Positions 45,207 through 54,362 of a DNA stretch of 64,000 bases are shown one piece after another; position 1 is the stretch's first letter, and each line of letters starts with the position of its first letter. The translations under genes and the position numbers were made by a program. Source of the stretch: an uncultured Polaribacter sp. (lineage in GTDB: Bacteria; Bacteroidota; Bacteroidia; Flavobacteriales; Flavobacteriaceae). The stretch lies in assembly GCF_947501385.1 (NCBI RefSeq), contig NZ_CANMVP010000017.1, positions 48,446 to 112,445 on the forward strand, given 5' to 3'. The notes below the pieces were generated by a model. That model did no database searches, was not told the DNA's origin, and was given only the letters and a program-made list of their open reading frames with translations.

Positions 45207-47648
45207 ATGGAGTCAATGATGATTTATATGCCAATTGTAGCAGCCTTAATAGGTTTAGCTTATATGTGGATAAAAAGGTCTTGGGTGTTAAAACAAGACG
45301 CAGGCGATGGTAAAATGGCAGAAATTTCTAGCCACATTTATGAAGGAGCTCTAGCATTTTTAAAAGCCGAATATAAATTACTAGCCATATTTGTTGTTGT
45401 ATCTAGTATTTTATTGGCAATTGTTTCTCAAGTTGTAGCATCTACAAGTATCTTAATTGTGGTTGCTTTTATTTTTGGAGCTATTTTTTCTGCTTTAGCA
45501 GGAAATATGGGAATGAAAATTGCAACTAAAACCAATGTAAGAACAACACAAGCTGCTAAAACTAGTTTACCACAAGCCTTAAAAGTATCTTTTGGAGGTG
45601 GAACTGTAATGGGATTAGGTGTTGCTGGTTTAGCTGTGCTAGGTTTAACCATCTTTTTTATTATTTTCTTTTCGATTTTTATGCCAGACGGTTGGACAAA
45701 CACAACGGATATGACTAAAATATTAGAAACGCTTGCAGGTTTTTCTTTAGGAGCAGAGTCCATTGCTTTATTTGCACGTGTTGGTGGTGGTATTTATACC
45801 AAAGCGGCAGATGTAGGAGCAGATTTAGTTGGTAAAGTAGAAGCGGGTATCCCAGAAGATGATCCACGTAATCCTGCTACAATTGCAGATAATGTTGGAG
45901 ATAATGTTGGAGATGTTGCTGGAATGGGCGCCGATTTATTTGGTTCGTATGTGGCAACAGTTTTAGCAGCAATGGTTTTAGGAAACTATATTATAGACGT
46001 AAACAATATTGATATATTTAAAGGTTTTGGTAAAATAGGTCCAATCTTATTACCAATGTCTATTGCTGGGGTTGGAATTATTATTTCTATGTTAGGAACA
46101 ATGCTAGTTAGTATTAAATCTAACGATGCTAAAGAATCTCAAGTAATGGGAGCTTTGAACAAAGGAAACTGGTTTTCTATTGCTTTAGTTGCAATTACTT
46201 GTTACTTTTTATGTACTTGGATGTTGCCAGAAACTATGCAAATGAATTTCTTTGAATCTGATGGTAATGTGTTAAAAGAGATCTCTTCATTAAGAGTGTT
46301 TTGTGCAGCTTTAGTTGGTTTAGTAGTAGGTGCAGTCATTTCTTCGGTAACAGAATATTATACAGGTTTAGGTAAAAAACCAATTTTAAACATTGTACAA
46401 AAATCAGCTACAGGAGCAGGAACTAATATTATTGCTGGTTTAGCTACCGGGATGATTTCTACTTTTCCAACGGTAATTTTATTTGCTGCTGCGATCTGGT
46501 CTTCTTATGCGTTCGCAGGATTTTATGGTGTTGCAATGGCAGCATCAGCAATGATGGCAACAACAGCAATGCAATTAGCAATTGACGCTTTTGGACCAAT
46601 TGCAGATAATGCAGGTGGAATTGCAGAAATGAGTGAACAAGAACCAATCGTAAGAGAACGTACAGATATATTAGATTCTGTTGGTAATACAACTGCGGCA
46701 ACAGGTAAAGGATTTGCAATTGCTTCTGCAGCATTAACTTCATTAGCACTTTTTGCTGCGTATGTAACCTTTACAGGAATTGACGGAATTAATATTTTTA
46801 AAGCTCCCGTTTTAGCCATGTTATTTGTGGGTGGAATGGTACCCGTTGTATTCTCTGCTTTGGCGATGAATGCTGTTGGTAAAGCTGCTATGGAAATGGT
46901 GTACGAGGTGAGACGCCAGTTTAAAGAAATTCCTGGAATTATGGAAGGAACAGGAAAACCAGAATACGATAAATGTGTAGCAATTTCTACGGAAGCATCC
47001 TTAAAAGAAATGATGTTGCCAGGGGTATTAACTATCGGTTTCCCATTAATAATTGCTTTTGTTCCTATGTTATTTGGAATGGACAATTTAATGATTGCTG
47101 AAATGTTAGGTGGTTATATGGCTGGTGTAACAGTAAGTGGTGTTTTATGGGCAATTTTCCAAAATAATGCAGGTGGAGCTTGGGACAACGCTAAAAAATC
47201 TTTTGAAGCAGGTGTTATGATTAATGGTGAAATGACGCACAAAGGTTCTGATGCGCATGAAGCTGCAATCACAGGAGATACAGTTGGTGATCCTTTTAAA
47301 GATACTTCTGGACCTTCCATGAACATCTTAATTAAGTTAACATGTTTAATTGGATTGGTAATTGCACCTATTTTAGGAGGTCATTCTGCTGAAACGAATC
47401 AGGCTGAAAATACAGAAACGGAAGTAAGAATTGACATCAAACAAACTACTGGAGATGTAGCAATGGCTACTATTGTGACTTCTACAATGCTAAACGGAGA
47501 AGTAATTTCAACAAATGTTGAAAAATTTGAAGGAACCATTGCTGAAATTGAAAAACAAGCAAATAAATCTGGAAAGGTAGTTTCTGTAAATGTTGGTAAA
47601 GATAAAACTACTAATAAAGTAAAAGTGATTGCTGAAAGTAAACAATAA
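45207..47648 (+). CDS. hppA: Membrane-bound ion-pumping pyrophosphatase with C-terminal extension
   Basis: This 813-residue polytopic protein couples pyrophosphate hydrolysis to export of H+ or Na+. The substrate and metal region reads GGGIYTKAADVGADLVGKVE, then EDDPRNPATIADNVGDNVGD. GNTTAA at 493-498 has Ala where K+-independent pumps have Lys (GNTTKA), which points to the K+-dependent class; whether Na+ or H+ is pumped cannot be decided. After the last membrane segment it has a soluble tail of about 80 residues (from about 732, TNQAENTETEVRIDIKQ) with repeated beta-type segments. I do not recognise this tail. Confidence 0.95.
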   Translation: MESMMIYMPIVAALIGLAYMWIKRSWVLKQDAGDGKMAEISSHIYEGALAFLKAEYKLLAIFVVVSSILLAIVSQVVASTSILIVVAFIFGAIFSALAGNMGMKIATKTNVRTTQAAKTSLPQALKVSFGGGTVMGLGVAGLAVLGLTIFFIIFFSIFMPDGWTNTTDMTKILETLAGFSLGAESIALFARVGGGIYTKAADVGADLVGKVEAGIPEDDPRNPATIADNVGDNVGDVAGMGADLFGSYVATVLAAMVLGNYIIDVNNIDIFKGFGKIGPILLPMSIAGVGIIISMLGTMLVSIKSNDAKESQVMGALNKGNWFSIALVAITCYFLCTWMLPETMQMNFFESDGNVLKEISSLRVFCAALVGLVVGAVISSVTEYYTGLGKKPILNIVQKSATGAGTNIIAGLATGMISTFPTVILFAAAIWSSYAFAGFYGVAMAASAMMATTAMQLAIDAFGPIADNAGGIAEMSEQEPIVRERTDILDSVGNTTAATGKGFAIASAALTSLALFAAYVTFTGIDGINIFKAPVLAMLFVGGMVPVVFSALAMNAVGKAAMEMVYEVRRQFKEIPGIMEGTGKPEYDKCVAISTEASLKEMMLPGVLTIGFPLIIAFVPMLFGMDNLMIAEMLGGYMAGVTVSGVLWAIFQNNAGGAWDNAKKSFEAGVMINGEMTHKGSDAHEAAITGDTVGDPFKDTSGPSMNILIKLTCLIGLVIAPILGGHSAETNQAENTETEVRIDIKQTTGDVAMATIVTSTMLNGEVISTNVEKFEGTIAEIEKQANKSGKVVSVNVGKDKTTNKVKVIAESKQ

Positions 47649-47673
47649 TTATTTTTAACTTTTATATCTTATT

Positions 47674-47707
47674 AAAAAAGCTGCAATATTTTGTAGCTTT
47701 TTTTTTG
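47674..47707 (+). terminator. Terminator after hppA
   Basis: AAAAAGCT-CAA / TTG-AGCTTTTT stem with a short loop and a run of nine T's lies 25 bases after the hppA stop. Confidence 0.8.
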
Positions 47708-47735
47708 TTTTTTTGTATCTTGAAAATAAAAAAAT

Positions 47736-48740
47736 ATGCCTTTTTTCAAGAAAGATTCTTTACAAATTATTGTATTCCAAAGCTATGGAACAAACAATCA
47801 TTTTTACACCAGAGGAAGAGCTTTAGAAGATGAAAATATCAATTTAGAACGTAAAAATATTTTAGGCTTACTTATAAATTCTTGGAAACGTTTTGAGAGT
47901 GATGAAATTAAAAATACGGCATTAACAATTACCCTTCCAAACAACTTCAAAATAGAAACTGTTACTGACAATGATGGATATTTTATTGTTGATGAAAAGA
48001 TTGAAAACTTACATACCTTAACAAATAGTGAAGGTTGGCTAAATTTTGAAATCTCTTTCTCCAATGCGAATGTATCTAGAAAAATTAACAATGGGAATAG
48101 ATTCCCAGGAGAGCTCTTAATTCCTTCAGAAAATTCAGATTTTGGAATTATAAGTGATATTGATGACACCATTCTTCATACGGGAGTTATTTCTAAATTA
48201 AAATGGAGAGTTTTATTAAATACATTTTTTGTGTCACCTTTTAAAAGGAAAGCTTTAGTAGGTTCTTCAGATTTTTATAGTTTATTGCATTTAGGAAAAT
48301 CAGGAAAAAATGCAAATCCGCTTTATTATGTTAGCCATAGTCCTTGGAATTTATATAGATACTTAGAATTATTCCTAAAAGAAAATAAGTTTCCTAAAGG
48401 AGCTATTTTGTTGAGAAGCTTTAATACTATTTTGAAGAAAAAATCGCTTGATGAAAAACCTCAAAAACAAAAAGAAATTATTAATATCTTAAAAACCTAT
48501 CAAGACCTATCTTTTATATTAATTGGAGATGCAGGAGAATATGATGCAGATATTTATATGGAAATTACTAAAAAGTATCCAAATAGAATCAAAGCAATCT
48601 ATTTAAGAAGTGTGCTACATTCTAAAAAGATGGAAAGAATTGAAACGTTGATAAAAGATTATTCTGATACAAAATTTTTAATCGTAAACGCTAGTAAAGA
48701 GGCAATCGCGCATGCGAAAGAAAACGGATTTATCGCGTAA
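47736..48740 (+). CDS. App1-type phosphatase (DUF2183)
   Basis: This 334-residue protein has an N-terminal beta-rich part and a C-terminal HAD-like phosphatase domain of the App1/DUF2183 family. The catalytic motif is D141-I-D143-D-T145, and the later YVSHSPWNLYRYLELFL and LIGDAGEYDADIY supply the remaining acidic site. Yeast App1 dephosphorylates phosphatidate; in bacteria the target lipid is not known. There is no signal peptide, so it is cytoplasmic or membrane-associated. It is followed by a strong terminator. Confidence 0.88.
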   Translation: MPFFKKDSLQIIVFQSYGTNNHFYTRGRALEDENINLERKNILGLLINSWKRFESDEIKNTALTITLPNNFKIETVTDNDGYFIVDEKIENLHTLTNSEGWLNFEISFSNANVSRKINNGNRFPGELLIPSENSDFGIISDIDDTILHTGVISKLKWRVLLNTFFVSPFKRKALVGSSDFYSLLHLGKSGKNANPLYYVSHSPWNLYRYLELFLKENKFPKGAILLRSFNTILKKKSLDEKPQKQKEIINILKTYQDLSFILIGDAGEYDADIYMEITKKYPNRIKAIYLRSVLHSKKMERIETLIKDYSDTKFLIVNASKEAIAHAKENGFIA

Positions 48741-48777
48741 AAAAAACTGTTTGCAATGAATTACAAACAGTTTTTTT
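48741..48777 (+). terminator. Terminator after the App1-type gene
   Basis: AAAAAACTGTTTG / CAAACAGTTTTTT stem with a short loop and a T-run starts at the stop codon. It lies between convergent genes. Confidence 0.85.
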
Positions 48778-48798
48778 CTTTTTCAAAGCTATATCAAT

Positions 48799-48960
48799 TT
48801 ACTTTTTAAATCCTCCTTTAATAAGTGATAATACAAACAATACTAAAAATACAAAAAATATAATTTTAGCAATTCCTGCAGCTGCACCAGCTATCCCACC
48901 AAATCCTAAAACGGCAGCTATTAATGCGATAATTACAAATGTGATTGTCCAACGTAACAT
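48799..48960 (-). CDS. DUF1328 small membrane protein
   Basis: This 53-residue gene starts at the ATG at 48960. The sequence [20 protein letters not shown], then [20 protein letters not shown], and an SLIKGGFKK tail, is the DUF1328 (YtjA) family: two membrane helices with a glycine/alanine turn. The family is often induced by stress. It is the first of a group of small stress-type genes running to about 53.4 kb. Confidence 0.9.
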   Translation of the reverse strand: MLRWTITFVIIALIAAVLGFGGIAGAAAGIAKIIFFVFLVLFVLSLIKGGFKK

Positions 48961-49101
48961 AATTTCAAAGTTTTATAGTTAATAATTAAATAGATCGATA
49001 TGCCTATTCTTTCATGACAAATTTACATTCAAAATATAGCATCAATTAACGCTAATAAATTCATTCTTAACTCAAATAATCCAATAAGAAATCATTATTC
49101 A

Positions 49102-49136
49102 GAAAAAAAGATGCTTTTTCCAAGCATCTTTTTTTC
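49102..49136 (-). terminator. Bidirectional hairpin terminator
   Basis: AAAGATGCTT / AAGCATCTTT stem with a five-base loop, an A-run before and a T-run after. It would stop the leftward DUF2383 transcript and anything coming from the left. Confidence 0.75.
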
Positions 49137-49250
49137 AAATATGAGGTCATTAAAGGTATTTCGCTGGTTTTATACCCAGTCAATCCAGGCACAAGCTTTG
49201 GCCTGAAATAAGGTCAAAAACCGTCCCTAAAACATTTGGGATTGTATTTA

Positions 49251-49290
49251 GATTCCCGTTCCTGATTGCCGCAAGCAGGTTCACGGGAAC
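49251..49290. repeat. TTCCCGT...ACGGGAA hairpin repeat, copy 2
   Basis: ATTCCCGTTCCTG, TTGCCGCAAGCAGG and TTCACGGGAA match the copy at 32145-32187 with a few changes. Confidence 0.65.
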
Positions 49291-49352
49291 GATTCCAGAA
49301 CATTCGAGACATCGGAAACCCCGAGGCTAGCCACTCGAGGAATTCTTATAGA

Positions 49353-49802
49353 TTAAAACGACTCTTCTAAAGACTTTGTGTTATAAAGACCGTTTTCAAT
49401 TCTATTCTTTTGAGATTCCAATATATTTTTTGTGCTTGGAGGTAGATTCGTTTCATTAATTACTGCTTTATATTCCTTTACGGATGCTTTTTCTCCTCTA
49501 ACTGCTTCCTCTAACATAGATTCTTCATCATCTAAAGAAAACAACGATTTAATATCCATCCAAGCTCTGTGTGCAGTTCCTGAAACACTACCACCTTTAT
49601 CCACATCTTGATGAAAAGCTCTAATTTCTTTTTTCAATTCTTCTCCAAAAGCATGTCGTTCTTCCGCTTTTTTACTGAAGTAATTTTTTAAGGATTCATT
49701 TTCGATATTTTCTGCAGCTTTCTTGAATCCTTTTTCTGCATCGTAGGTTTTTTCTAAAAGAGCGTTTAGCTTTTCTCCTACTTCTTCTCTGTCAGTATTC
49801 AT
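49353..49802 (-). CDS. DUF2383 / PA2169-type ferritin-like protein
   Basis: This 149-residue helical protein shows the four-helix pattern of the DUF2383 family: LNALLEKTYDAEKGFKKAAE, then EERHAFGEELKKEI, and EEAVRGEKASVKEYK. The acidic and His residues resemble a ferritin-like di-metal site, but metal binding is not proven for this family. I chose the ATG at 49802 (MNTDREEVGEKLN), which fits the family start; a TTG at 49847 would add 15 residues. It belongs to the same stress-type cluster as the hemerythrin. Confidence 0.85.
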   Translation of the reverse strand: MNTDREEVGEKLNALLEKTYDAEKGFKKAAENIENESLKNYFSKKAEERHAFGEELKKEIRAFHQDVDKGGSVSGTAHRAWMDIKSLFSLDDEESMLEEAVRGEKASVKEYKAVINETNLPPSTKNILESQKNRIENGLYNTKSLEESF

Positions 49803-50126
49803 ATTCTTTAAGTTTTCATGAACATTTGTTTCCTTTTTAGATGTCAAATGTTATACATCTTAAGCTTTATCTTATTAAAATCTAAATATACCTTAGGCAG
49901 TATTTTATAATTGATTCAAAAGATTTGCATTTTAACTCAAATCAATATTCAAATGTTAAATGTTAAGATGATAGTTTTTAATCAGCGAAAACATTACAGT
50001 TTTAGAAGCACTCATAAATTTTATTTTATCTAATACTCCAGTTTCTAAAAAACTATTTTTTTTATAAATCTACTTTCATAAGAATTTCTTTTTTTTGGAT
50101 GTACGTAATATTTGCGAGAGATAATT
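49803..50126. other. Intergenic gap, upstream of DUF2383
   Basis: I see no gene, RNA or strong dyad here. It carries the putative promoter region of the leftward DUF2383 gene and the 3' end region of the hemerythrin gene. A frame at 50099-50386 is a shadow of the hemerythrin gene. Confidence 0.5.
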
Positions 50127-50561
50127 TTACAAGTTTTCTTTCATGTGTTTTCTATAATCTTTGGCTAATTTTTTTTTCTCTTCATCAGAAAACACTTTAC
50201 CAGACAACTGAAAAAACTGATGTTCTTCATCTTCTAAATGGTGTTCAACCGTTTCTTTCAGCTTTTTTGCTGTTTTTAACCAGGCAGAAGAATCATAAGT
50301 TGTTTCTTCTAAACTTTCAATCAATTCATCTATCTCATGATGCTCTGCGATGCCGTGTCTTGCTTTTTCCTGCATCATATCGTTAGAGATCAAAGGCTTG
50401 TAAAAATGTCTTTCTTCTGCATCTGCGTGAATTTTTAATTCATCTTTTAAAGCTTTAAAGATAGAATCTCTTTTTTTTGTGTCGCCAGAAGTTTTAATTA
50501 ATTTCTTTAATAAATCTCTTTGTTTATCGTGGTCTTTTCTAATTTCTTCGTAGATATTCAT
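50127..50561 (-). CDS. Hemerythrin HHE-domain protein
   Basis: This 144-residue helical protein has the hemerythrin pattern: an early His (RKDHDKQ), H-x-x-x-E in IHADAEERHFY, HHE in AEHHEIDELIE, and HH-x-x-x-E in VEHHLEDEEHQFF. The domain binds a di-iron centre that handles oxygen or nitric oxide. The protein is cytoplasmic. It is divergent from an AraC regulator at 50724. Confidence 0.92.
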   Translation of the reverse strand: MNIYEEIRKDHDKQRDLLKKLIKTSGDTKKRDSIFKALKDELKIHADAEERHFYKPLISNDMMQEKARHGIAEHHEIDELIESLEETTYDSSAWLKTAKKLKETVEHHLEDEEHQFFQLSGKVFSDEEKKKLAKDYRKHMKENL

Positions 50562-50723
50562 GGTATACTATTTTTTATTTACCGCAAAGCTAGAATCATA
50601 TTAAATAAGATTTGACCTCATTTAGTGTAATTTTTAATTTATATGAGAAGTCGTTTACTTAATTTTTATAGTATCTTTATAGACTTCATAATTTTATGAG
50701 TACCTAAATTTTAAAAAAAAACT

Positions 50724-51755
50724 ATGATTACAATTGAAATTATTGCTGATAGCCATAAAGATTTATTAGAACAAGTACAGGAAAAGATTGGAGGCAACAT
50801 TTCTCATAACTGGAACGAAAGCACCCTATATATTGAAAATGAATTCGGTTCTGGAAAATTGCGTTTTATTCCCTTTGATTGGGGTGTAAATTTACTCGAC
50901 TTTGATATTACATTGCACAAAGATTTTATTTTTAAAATTAAAGCAGTTCCAGAATTTAATCCTATTCGTTTTATATATCCTTCAGAGGGTTCTTTAAAAC
51001 ATCGGTTTGGCATTAATAATGATGAAAGAACTATAGAACAGTTTCAATCTTTGATATTTACCAATAAAACAGGTGGATATGATTACTTCCATTTTCCAAA
51101 GAATAAAAAAGTAAGCATTAATATGATTGAAATTATTAGAAAACTTTTTTTACAAAAAAGAACTACGAATGTTTCTAGCTTAAATAAAAAATTATATGAA
51201 GTTTTTGTAGATACAGATCATGAAAATAGATTTGCTAATTTTGGTACCTTAAATTTAAAAATGGCAGATTTAATCACAAAATTAAAGAAAATAAAAGGAA
51301 ATGGCATGTTACGAATCTTAAAAATTGAGGCTACTGTTTATGAAATTCTCTCTTTTCACATACAACAGCACAACAGGCTTTTAGCGGGTGTACCATTGCC
51401 AACTTCTCTCGCAAAAACAGAACTAAAAACTGTTAGAAAGTTCGGTAATATTATTCTAAAAAACCCAGAAAAAGATTATTCTTTAGAAGAACTTTCTGTA
51501 GATTCTGGCTTAACTCAAGCAAAGCTACAAGATGGTTTTAAGTTTTTGTATAACAGAACCGTTACAGAATATATAAGACATGTTCGATTAGAATCTGCAA
51601 GAGATATGATTAGAAATACAGATCTAAATATCTCTCAAATAGTATACAGCATCGGTTTTAGCAGTAGAAGCTACTTTTCTAAAATTTTTAGAGAAAAGTA
51701 TGGTATTACACCCAATCATTTTAAGAAAAAATTATTGGTGGTTTTAGATGAATAA
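50724..51755 (+). CDS. AraC-family transcriptional regulator
   Basis: This 343-residue regulator has an unrecognised N-terminal domain of about 230 residues and a C-terminal AraC DNA-binding domain with two helix-turn-helix motifs. The second reads LNISQIVYSIGFSSRSYFSK, followed by IFREKYGITPNHFK. The only regulator in the 48.8-53.4 kb group, it is the natural candidate to control the hemerythrin, DUF2383, YtxH and lipoprotein genes. The effector is not visible. Confidence 0.93.
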   Translation: MITIEIIADSHKDLLEQVQEKIGGNISHNWNESTLYIENEFGSGKLRFIPFDWGVNLLDFDITLHKDFIFKIKAVPEFNPIRFIYPSEGSLKHRFGINNDERTIEQFQSLIFTNKTGGYDYFHFPKNKKVSINMIEIIRKLFLQKRTTNVSSLNKKLYEVFVDTDHENRFANFGTLNLKMADLITKLKKIKGNGMLRILKIEATVYEILSFHIQQHNRLLAGVPLPTSLAKTELKTVRKFGNIILKNPEKDYSLEELSVDSGLTQAKLQDGFKFLYNRTVTEYIRHVRLESARDMIRNTDLNISQIVYSIGFSSRSYFSKIFREKYGITPNHFKKKLLVVLDE

Positions 51756-51788
51756 CAAAAAAAGCCTCAATGCTTTCACATTGAGGCT
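51754..51788 (-). terminator. Terminator between AraC and lipoprotein genes
   Basis: AGCCTCAATG / CATTGAGGCT stem with a six-base loop at 51763-51788. On the minus strand it is followed by seven T's, so it ends the leftward lipoprotein transcript; for the AraC gene it has no T-run. Confidence 0.8.
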
Positions 51789-51815
51789 CATTCATCAACC
51801 AACCACTTATAAAAA

Positions 51816-52403
51816 TTATTTAGAATAAATCACTTTATAATCTGTTCCTAATTTGTTGTTTAAGTCTCCAATAGTTTTAAAATACTTATATCTTGTATTA
51901 AATACTCTATCTGGTCTTTCACCTACAATATAATGCTTCACATTTAAATCTGGAGCATTTAAAGTAATTTGGTCTGAAACTCTTAATTTTTTATCTCCTA
52001 AAGACAATGTTCTCTCTTCTAATTCAGAAATTACAATTAAGTTATTATTCATAGCTCTAATTTCTTTAATTTCTAAACCATGTTCTTTACCAGAAACTTC
52101 AGCTTCAACCATTAAAGTTTGTTCTTCTTTTTCCATAGTACCATCATCATCTGGCATATCTACATCAATATAAGGCACTTCTACCTCAACTTCTTCCATT
52201 ACAATTACTACTTTTGGAACTTTTACAGTCTTTGTTGTTGTACCAACGTTTACTTCTGCCCAATCTACATCAAAAGATGGTAACTGTCCTGCAGATGCAT
52301 CTACATCAATATCTATACCTGGTAATTTGGTTTTTTTTGTTTGATCAATATCACAACTAATTAATAAAGTTGCAGCCATCATTGTAATAACTAATTTTTT
52401 CAT
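51816..52403 (-). CDS. Acidic lipoprotein, unknown function
   Basis: This 195-residue protein has a lipoprotein signal (lipobox LLISC, Cys16). The mature part opens with D-I-D-V-D-A-S-A-G-Q, then repeated V-E-V/V-K-V strands and a very acidic stretch (DVDMPDDDGTMEKEE). It is beta-rich and probably periplasmic. I recognise no named domain. It is the last gene of the leftward small-protein run that starts with YtxH at 53406. Confidence 0.75.
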   Translation of the reverse strand: MKKLVITMMAATLLISCDIDQTKKTKLPGIDIDVDASAGQLPSFDVDWAEVNVGTTTKTVKVPKVVIVMEEVEVEVPYIDVDMPDDDGTMEKEEQTLMVEAEVSGKEHGLEIKEIRAMNNNLIVISELEERTLSLGDKKLRVSDQITLNAPDLNVKHYIVGERPDRVFNTRYKYFKTIGDLNNKLGTDYKVIYSK

Positions 52404-52437
52404 AATTTGAGTTTAAATTTTAAAGTTTTGGTGATTG

Positions 52438-52644
52438 TTATTTAAATATTCTTTTTACAAGAACTAATAAGCTATACTTACCTGCAAATTTTGCAAAACT
52501 AGCGAGTAGACTTAAAGGTTTGAGTTGGTTTTCAAAATTATTCTTTACAACTTTTAATTCTTCAAAAGCAATTTGTTTTTCTAGACTTAACATTTTTAAG
52601 TCATTTTCTATTTCTATAAATGATTTATAAGATTTTACGTTCAT
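52438..52644 (-). CDS. DUF6327 small protein
   Basis: This 68-residue protein begins MNVKSYKSFIEIENDLKML and ends in a hydrophobic/basic helix (YSLLVLVKRIFK). The pattern of a short I-E-N-D-L-K-x-L segment, a K-rich helix and a hydrophobic C-terminus fits DUF6327, known beside YtxH and holin-like genes in Bacteroidota. Function unknown. It lies 8 bases after the holin-like gene, in an evident operon. Confidence 0.75.
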   Translation of the reverse strand: MNVKSYKSFIEIENDLKMLSLEKQIAFEELKVVKNNFENQLKPLSLLASFAKFAGKYSLLVLVKRIFK

Positions 52645-52652
52645 TATTTCAA

Positions 52653-53000
52653 TTATTTTAAAAATTTTGAGCCTACTTTAGAAATAATCTGTTCATCAAT
52701 GCTTTTTCTTACAAGGAAGATAATAAATCCTATAAAAAAGAAAACCACACCAACTAAAAGGTATCCTAATGGTACACTATTTAAATAATCTCCTAATGTT
52801 ATTGCCAAAGCTATTGAGAAAAATAGCACTCCAATAGTTAGCAAGCCCCCTATAAGTATTAATTTAACTAAAATACTTAATGAAAGTGTAAGTGTATGAA
52901 ACGTTTTTAATTTATAGTAAACATAAGATTTATTAATAAAATCTTTCCCTTTTTCTACACCATCTTCTGAAGAACTATCTACCGATTCAAAAACACTCAT
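52653..53000 (-). CDS. Phage-holin-3-6-like / DUF1469 membrane protein
   Basis: This 115-residue protein has two membrane helices (about 40-63 and 78-98) separated by a short loop (LGDYLNSVPLG). The pattern matches the DUF1469 group (Phage_holin_3_6), small inner-membrane proteins of unknown function, not real holins. It starts 10 bases after the YtxH gene and is followed by the DUF6327 gene, so they form an operon. Confidence 0.8.
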   Translation of the reverse strand: MSVFESVDSSSEDGVEKGKDFINKSYVYYKLKTFHTLTLSLSILVKLILIGGLLTIGVLFFSIALAITLGDYLNSVPLGYLLVGVVFFFIGFIIFLVRKSIDEQIISKVGSKFLK

Positions 53001-53010
53001 AAATTTTATA

Positions 53011-53406
53011 TTATATGGTTTCTATTGTTGGTTTCACATTTTTAGGTGCTCCAGTCATATCTTTTTGCAACTTTTTATTTTTGTCTTTTAAATCCCTTAG
53101 TTTTTGCTCTAAAGTTGAAATTACATCTTCAGCTTTATAACTAACATTAGACATTACATTTTCTAATTGAGCGTCAAAAGTTTCTTTTTTGTCGCTATAT
53201 GTATTGCTTACTTTATTTTTTAAGTCAGTAGCTGTTGCACTTACTTTTTCAGATAATTCAGATGCAGTTTCAGCAATTTTATCTTTTGCTGATAATGCTT
53301 CATTTCTTAATTTTCTTCTAGTTTCTTCTCCTTTGTCTGGTGCAAACAAAACGCCTACTGCTGCACCTACTAACGTTCCTAATAATACTCCTGATAAATT
53401 TTTCAT
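53011..53406 (-). CDS. YtxH-domain protein
   Basis: This 131-residue protein begins with the [18 protein letters not shown] membrane segment and [10 protein letters not shown], which is the YtxH signature. The rest is a long amphipathic helix rich in K, E, S and A (about 40-120), likely a coiled coil. The family is linked to stress and envelope function. It is the first gene of the leftward operon with the holin-like, DUF6327 and lipoprotein genes. Confidence 0.9.
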   Translation of the reverse strand: MKNLSGVLLGTLVGAAVGVLFAPDKGEETRRKLRNEALSAKDKIAETASELSEKVSATATDLKNKVSNTYSDKKETFDAQLENVMSNVSYKAEDVISTLEQKLRDLKDKNKKLQKDMTGAPKNVKPTIETI

Positions 53407-53507
53407 TATATATTTTTTTTAAAATTATACTTTTCTATTGTATTGATGAATACATTGCAAAGATACGCACATTATAGAATGAACACTTAACTCTATAAAG
53501 TTAATTA

Positions 53508-54362
53508 TTAACTCAAACAGTTTTTAAGAGTAAAATAGATGTTTTGACTCATTTTTTTTTGAGAAAGTCTATTAATTGATTTCTCTGAAAGTTGTAAAAT
53601 ACGAGGATAGCCACCAGTAACCTGGCAGTCTCGCATTAATACAATTAATTTTCCTGATGGTGTTAATTGAACGGTTCCTACTAAAACTGCGGATGTTAAA
53701 ATTGATGAAAGGGAATTACTGATAATTTCATTCAAACGATATCCCATTCTATTATTATTCGAAATAGTGAAATTTTTTGTCAACAAGATATTTCTTTGCT
53801 GATGATTTAGCAGTTCAAACTCAGGTCCTTTATAACATTCTAATTCAGAGTTTTCAAAATATGATTTTATAGGTTTTAATGAAGAGGTAGCGCTTTCCTT
53901 TGTAGAAATATTTTTATCCAAAGGAAGTAAATCTCCTTTCTGTATACGTGTATTTTTTGTAATATTCTGATAAAAACTTCTACTATTCAGTATTTTTTCA
54001 GTTTGAAAGCCTTTCTGGACAGCCAAATAACATCTTACTCCAAAATGAATTTTTCCAAAGGACAAAATAGCCCCTTCTTCTACTTTTATATTTGCATTCA
54101 ATTTTATTGGTTTTTTATTAATTGTAGGAGAAAAATCACCACCAGAAATACAGATATTTGTTGCTGTTAAGAATTGTAATTCACAACCTCCAAAAGTAAT
54201 TTCTAAAACAGCATCTTTTAGAGAATTGTTTAAAATACTGTTGGCAAGATCTGCAGAAAATGCGTCCATAACCCCAGAAACAGGAACTCCATTTGAAGCA
54301 AAACCAACTCTACCTCTATCTTGAATGGAGGAATAAAAACCCGCTTTTAAAACCTTAATCAT
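53508..54362 (-). CDS. pxpC: 5-oxoprolinase subunit C
   Basis: This 284-residue protein is the C subunit of the ATP-dependent 5-oxoprolinase PxpABC, which opens 5-oxoproline to glutamate. The opening M-I-K-V-L-K-A-G-F-Y-S-S-I-Q-D-R-G-R and GVPVSGVMDAFSADLAN fit the family, formerly called urea amidolyase-related or KipA-like. Its start overlaps the end of pxpB by eight bases, consistent with translational coupling. Confidence 0.93.
   Translation of the reverse strand: MIKVLKAGFYSSIQDRGRVGFASNGVPVSGVMDAFSADLANSILNNSLKDAVLEITFGGCELQFLTATNICISGGDFSPTINKKPIKLNANIKVEEGAILSFGKIHFGVRCYLAVQKGFQTEKILNSRSFYQNITKNTRIQKGDLLPLDKNISTKESATSSLKPIKSYFENSELECYKGPEFELLNHQQRNILLTKNFTISNNNRMGYRLNEIISNSLSSILTSAVLVGTVQLTPSGKLIVLMRDCQVTGGYPRILQLSEKSINRLSQKKMSQNIYFTLKNCLS

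Larger units (their letters stand above)
48961..49352. other. Intergenic gap with terminator and repeat
   Basis: No gene is visible. It contains a hairpin with T-run at 49102-49136 and the second copy of the TTCCCGT...ACGGGAA repeat at 49251-49290. The remaining sequence is short decayed repeat words. Confidence 0.6.

Noticed and set aside
46523..47086. 187-codon frame antisense to hppA
   Set aside because: It is a shadow of hppA's repeated Ala/Gly/Thr codons; the pyrophosphatase frame is beyond doubt.
52653..53000. Prophage holin
   Set aside because: The holin-like family name is misleading; the gene sits in a YtxH/DUF6327 stress-type operon with no phage genes nearby.
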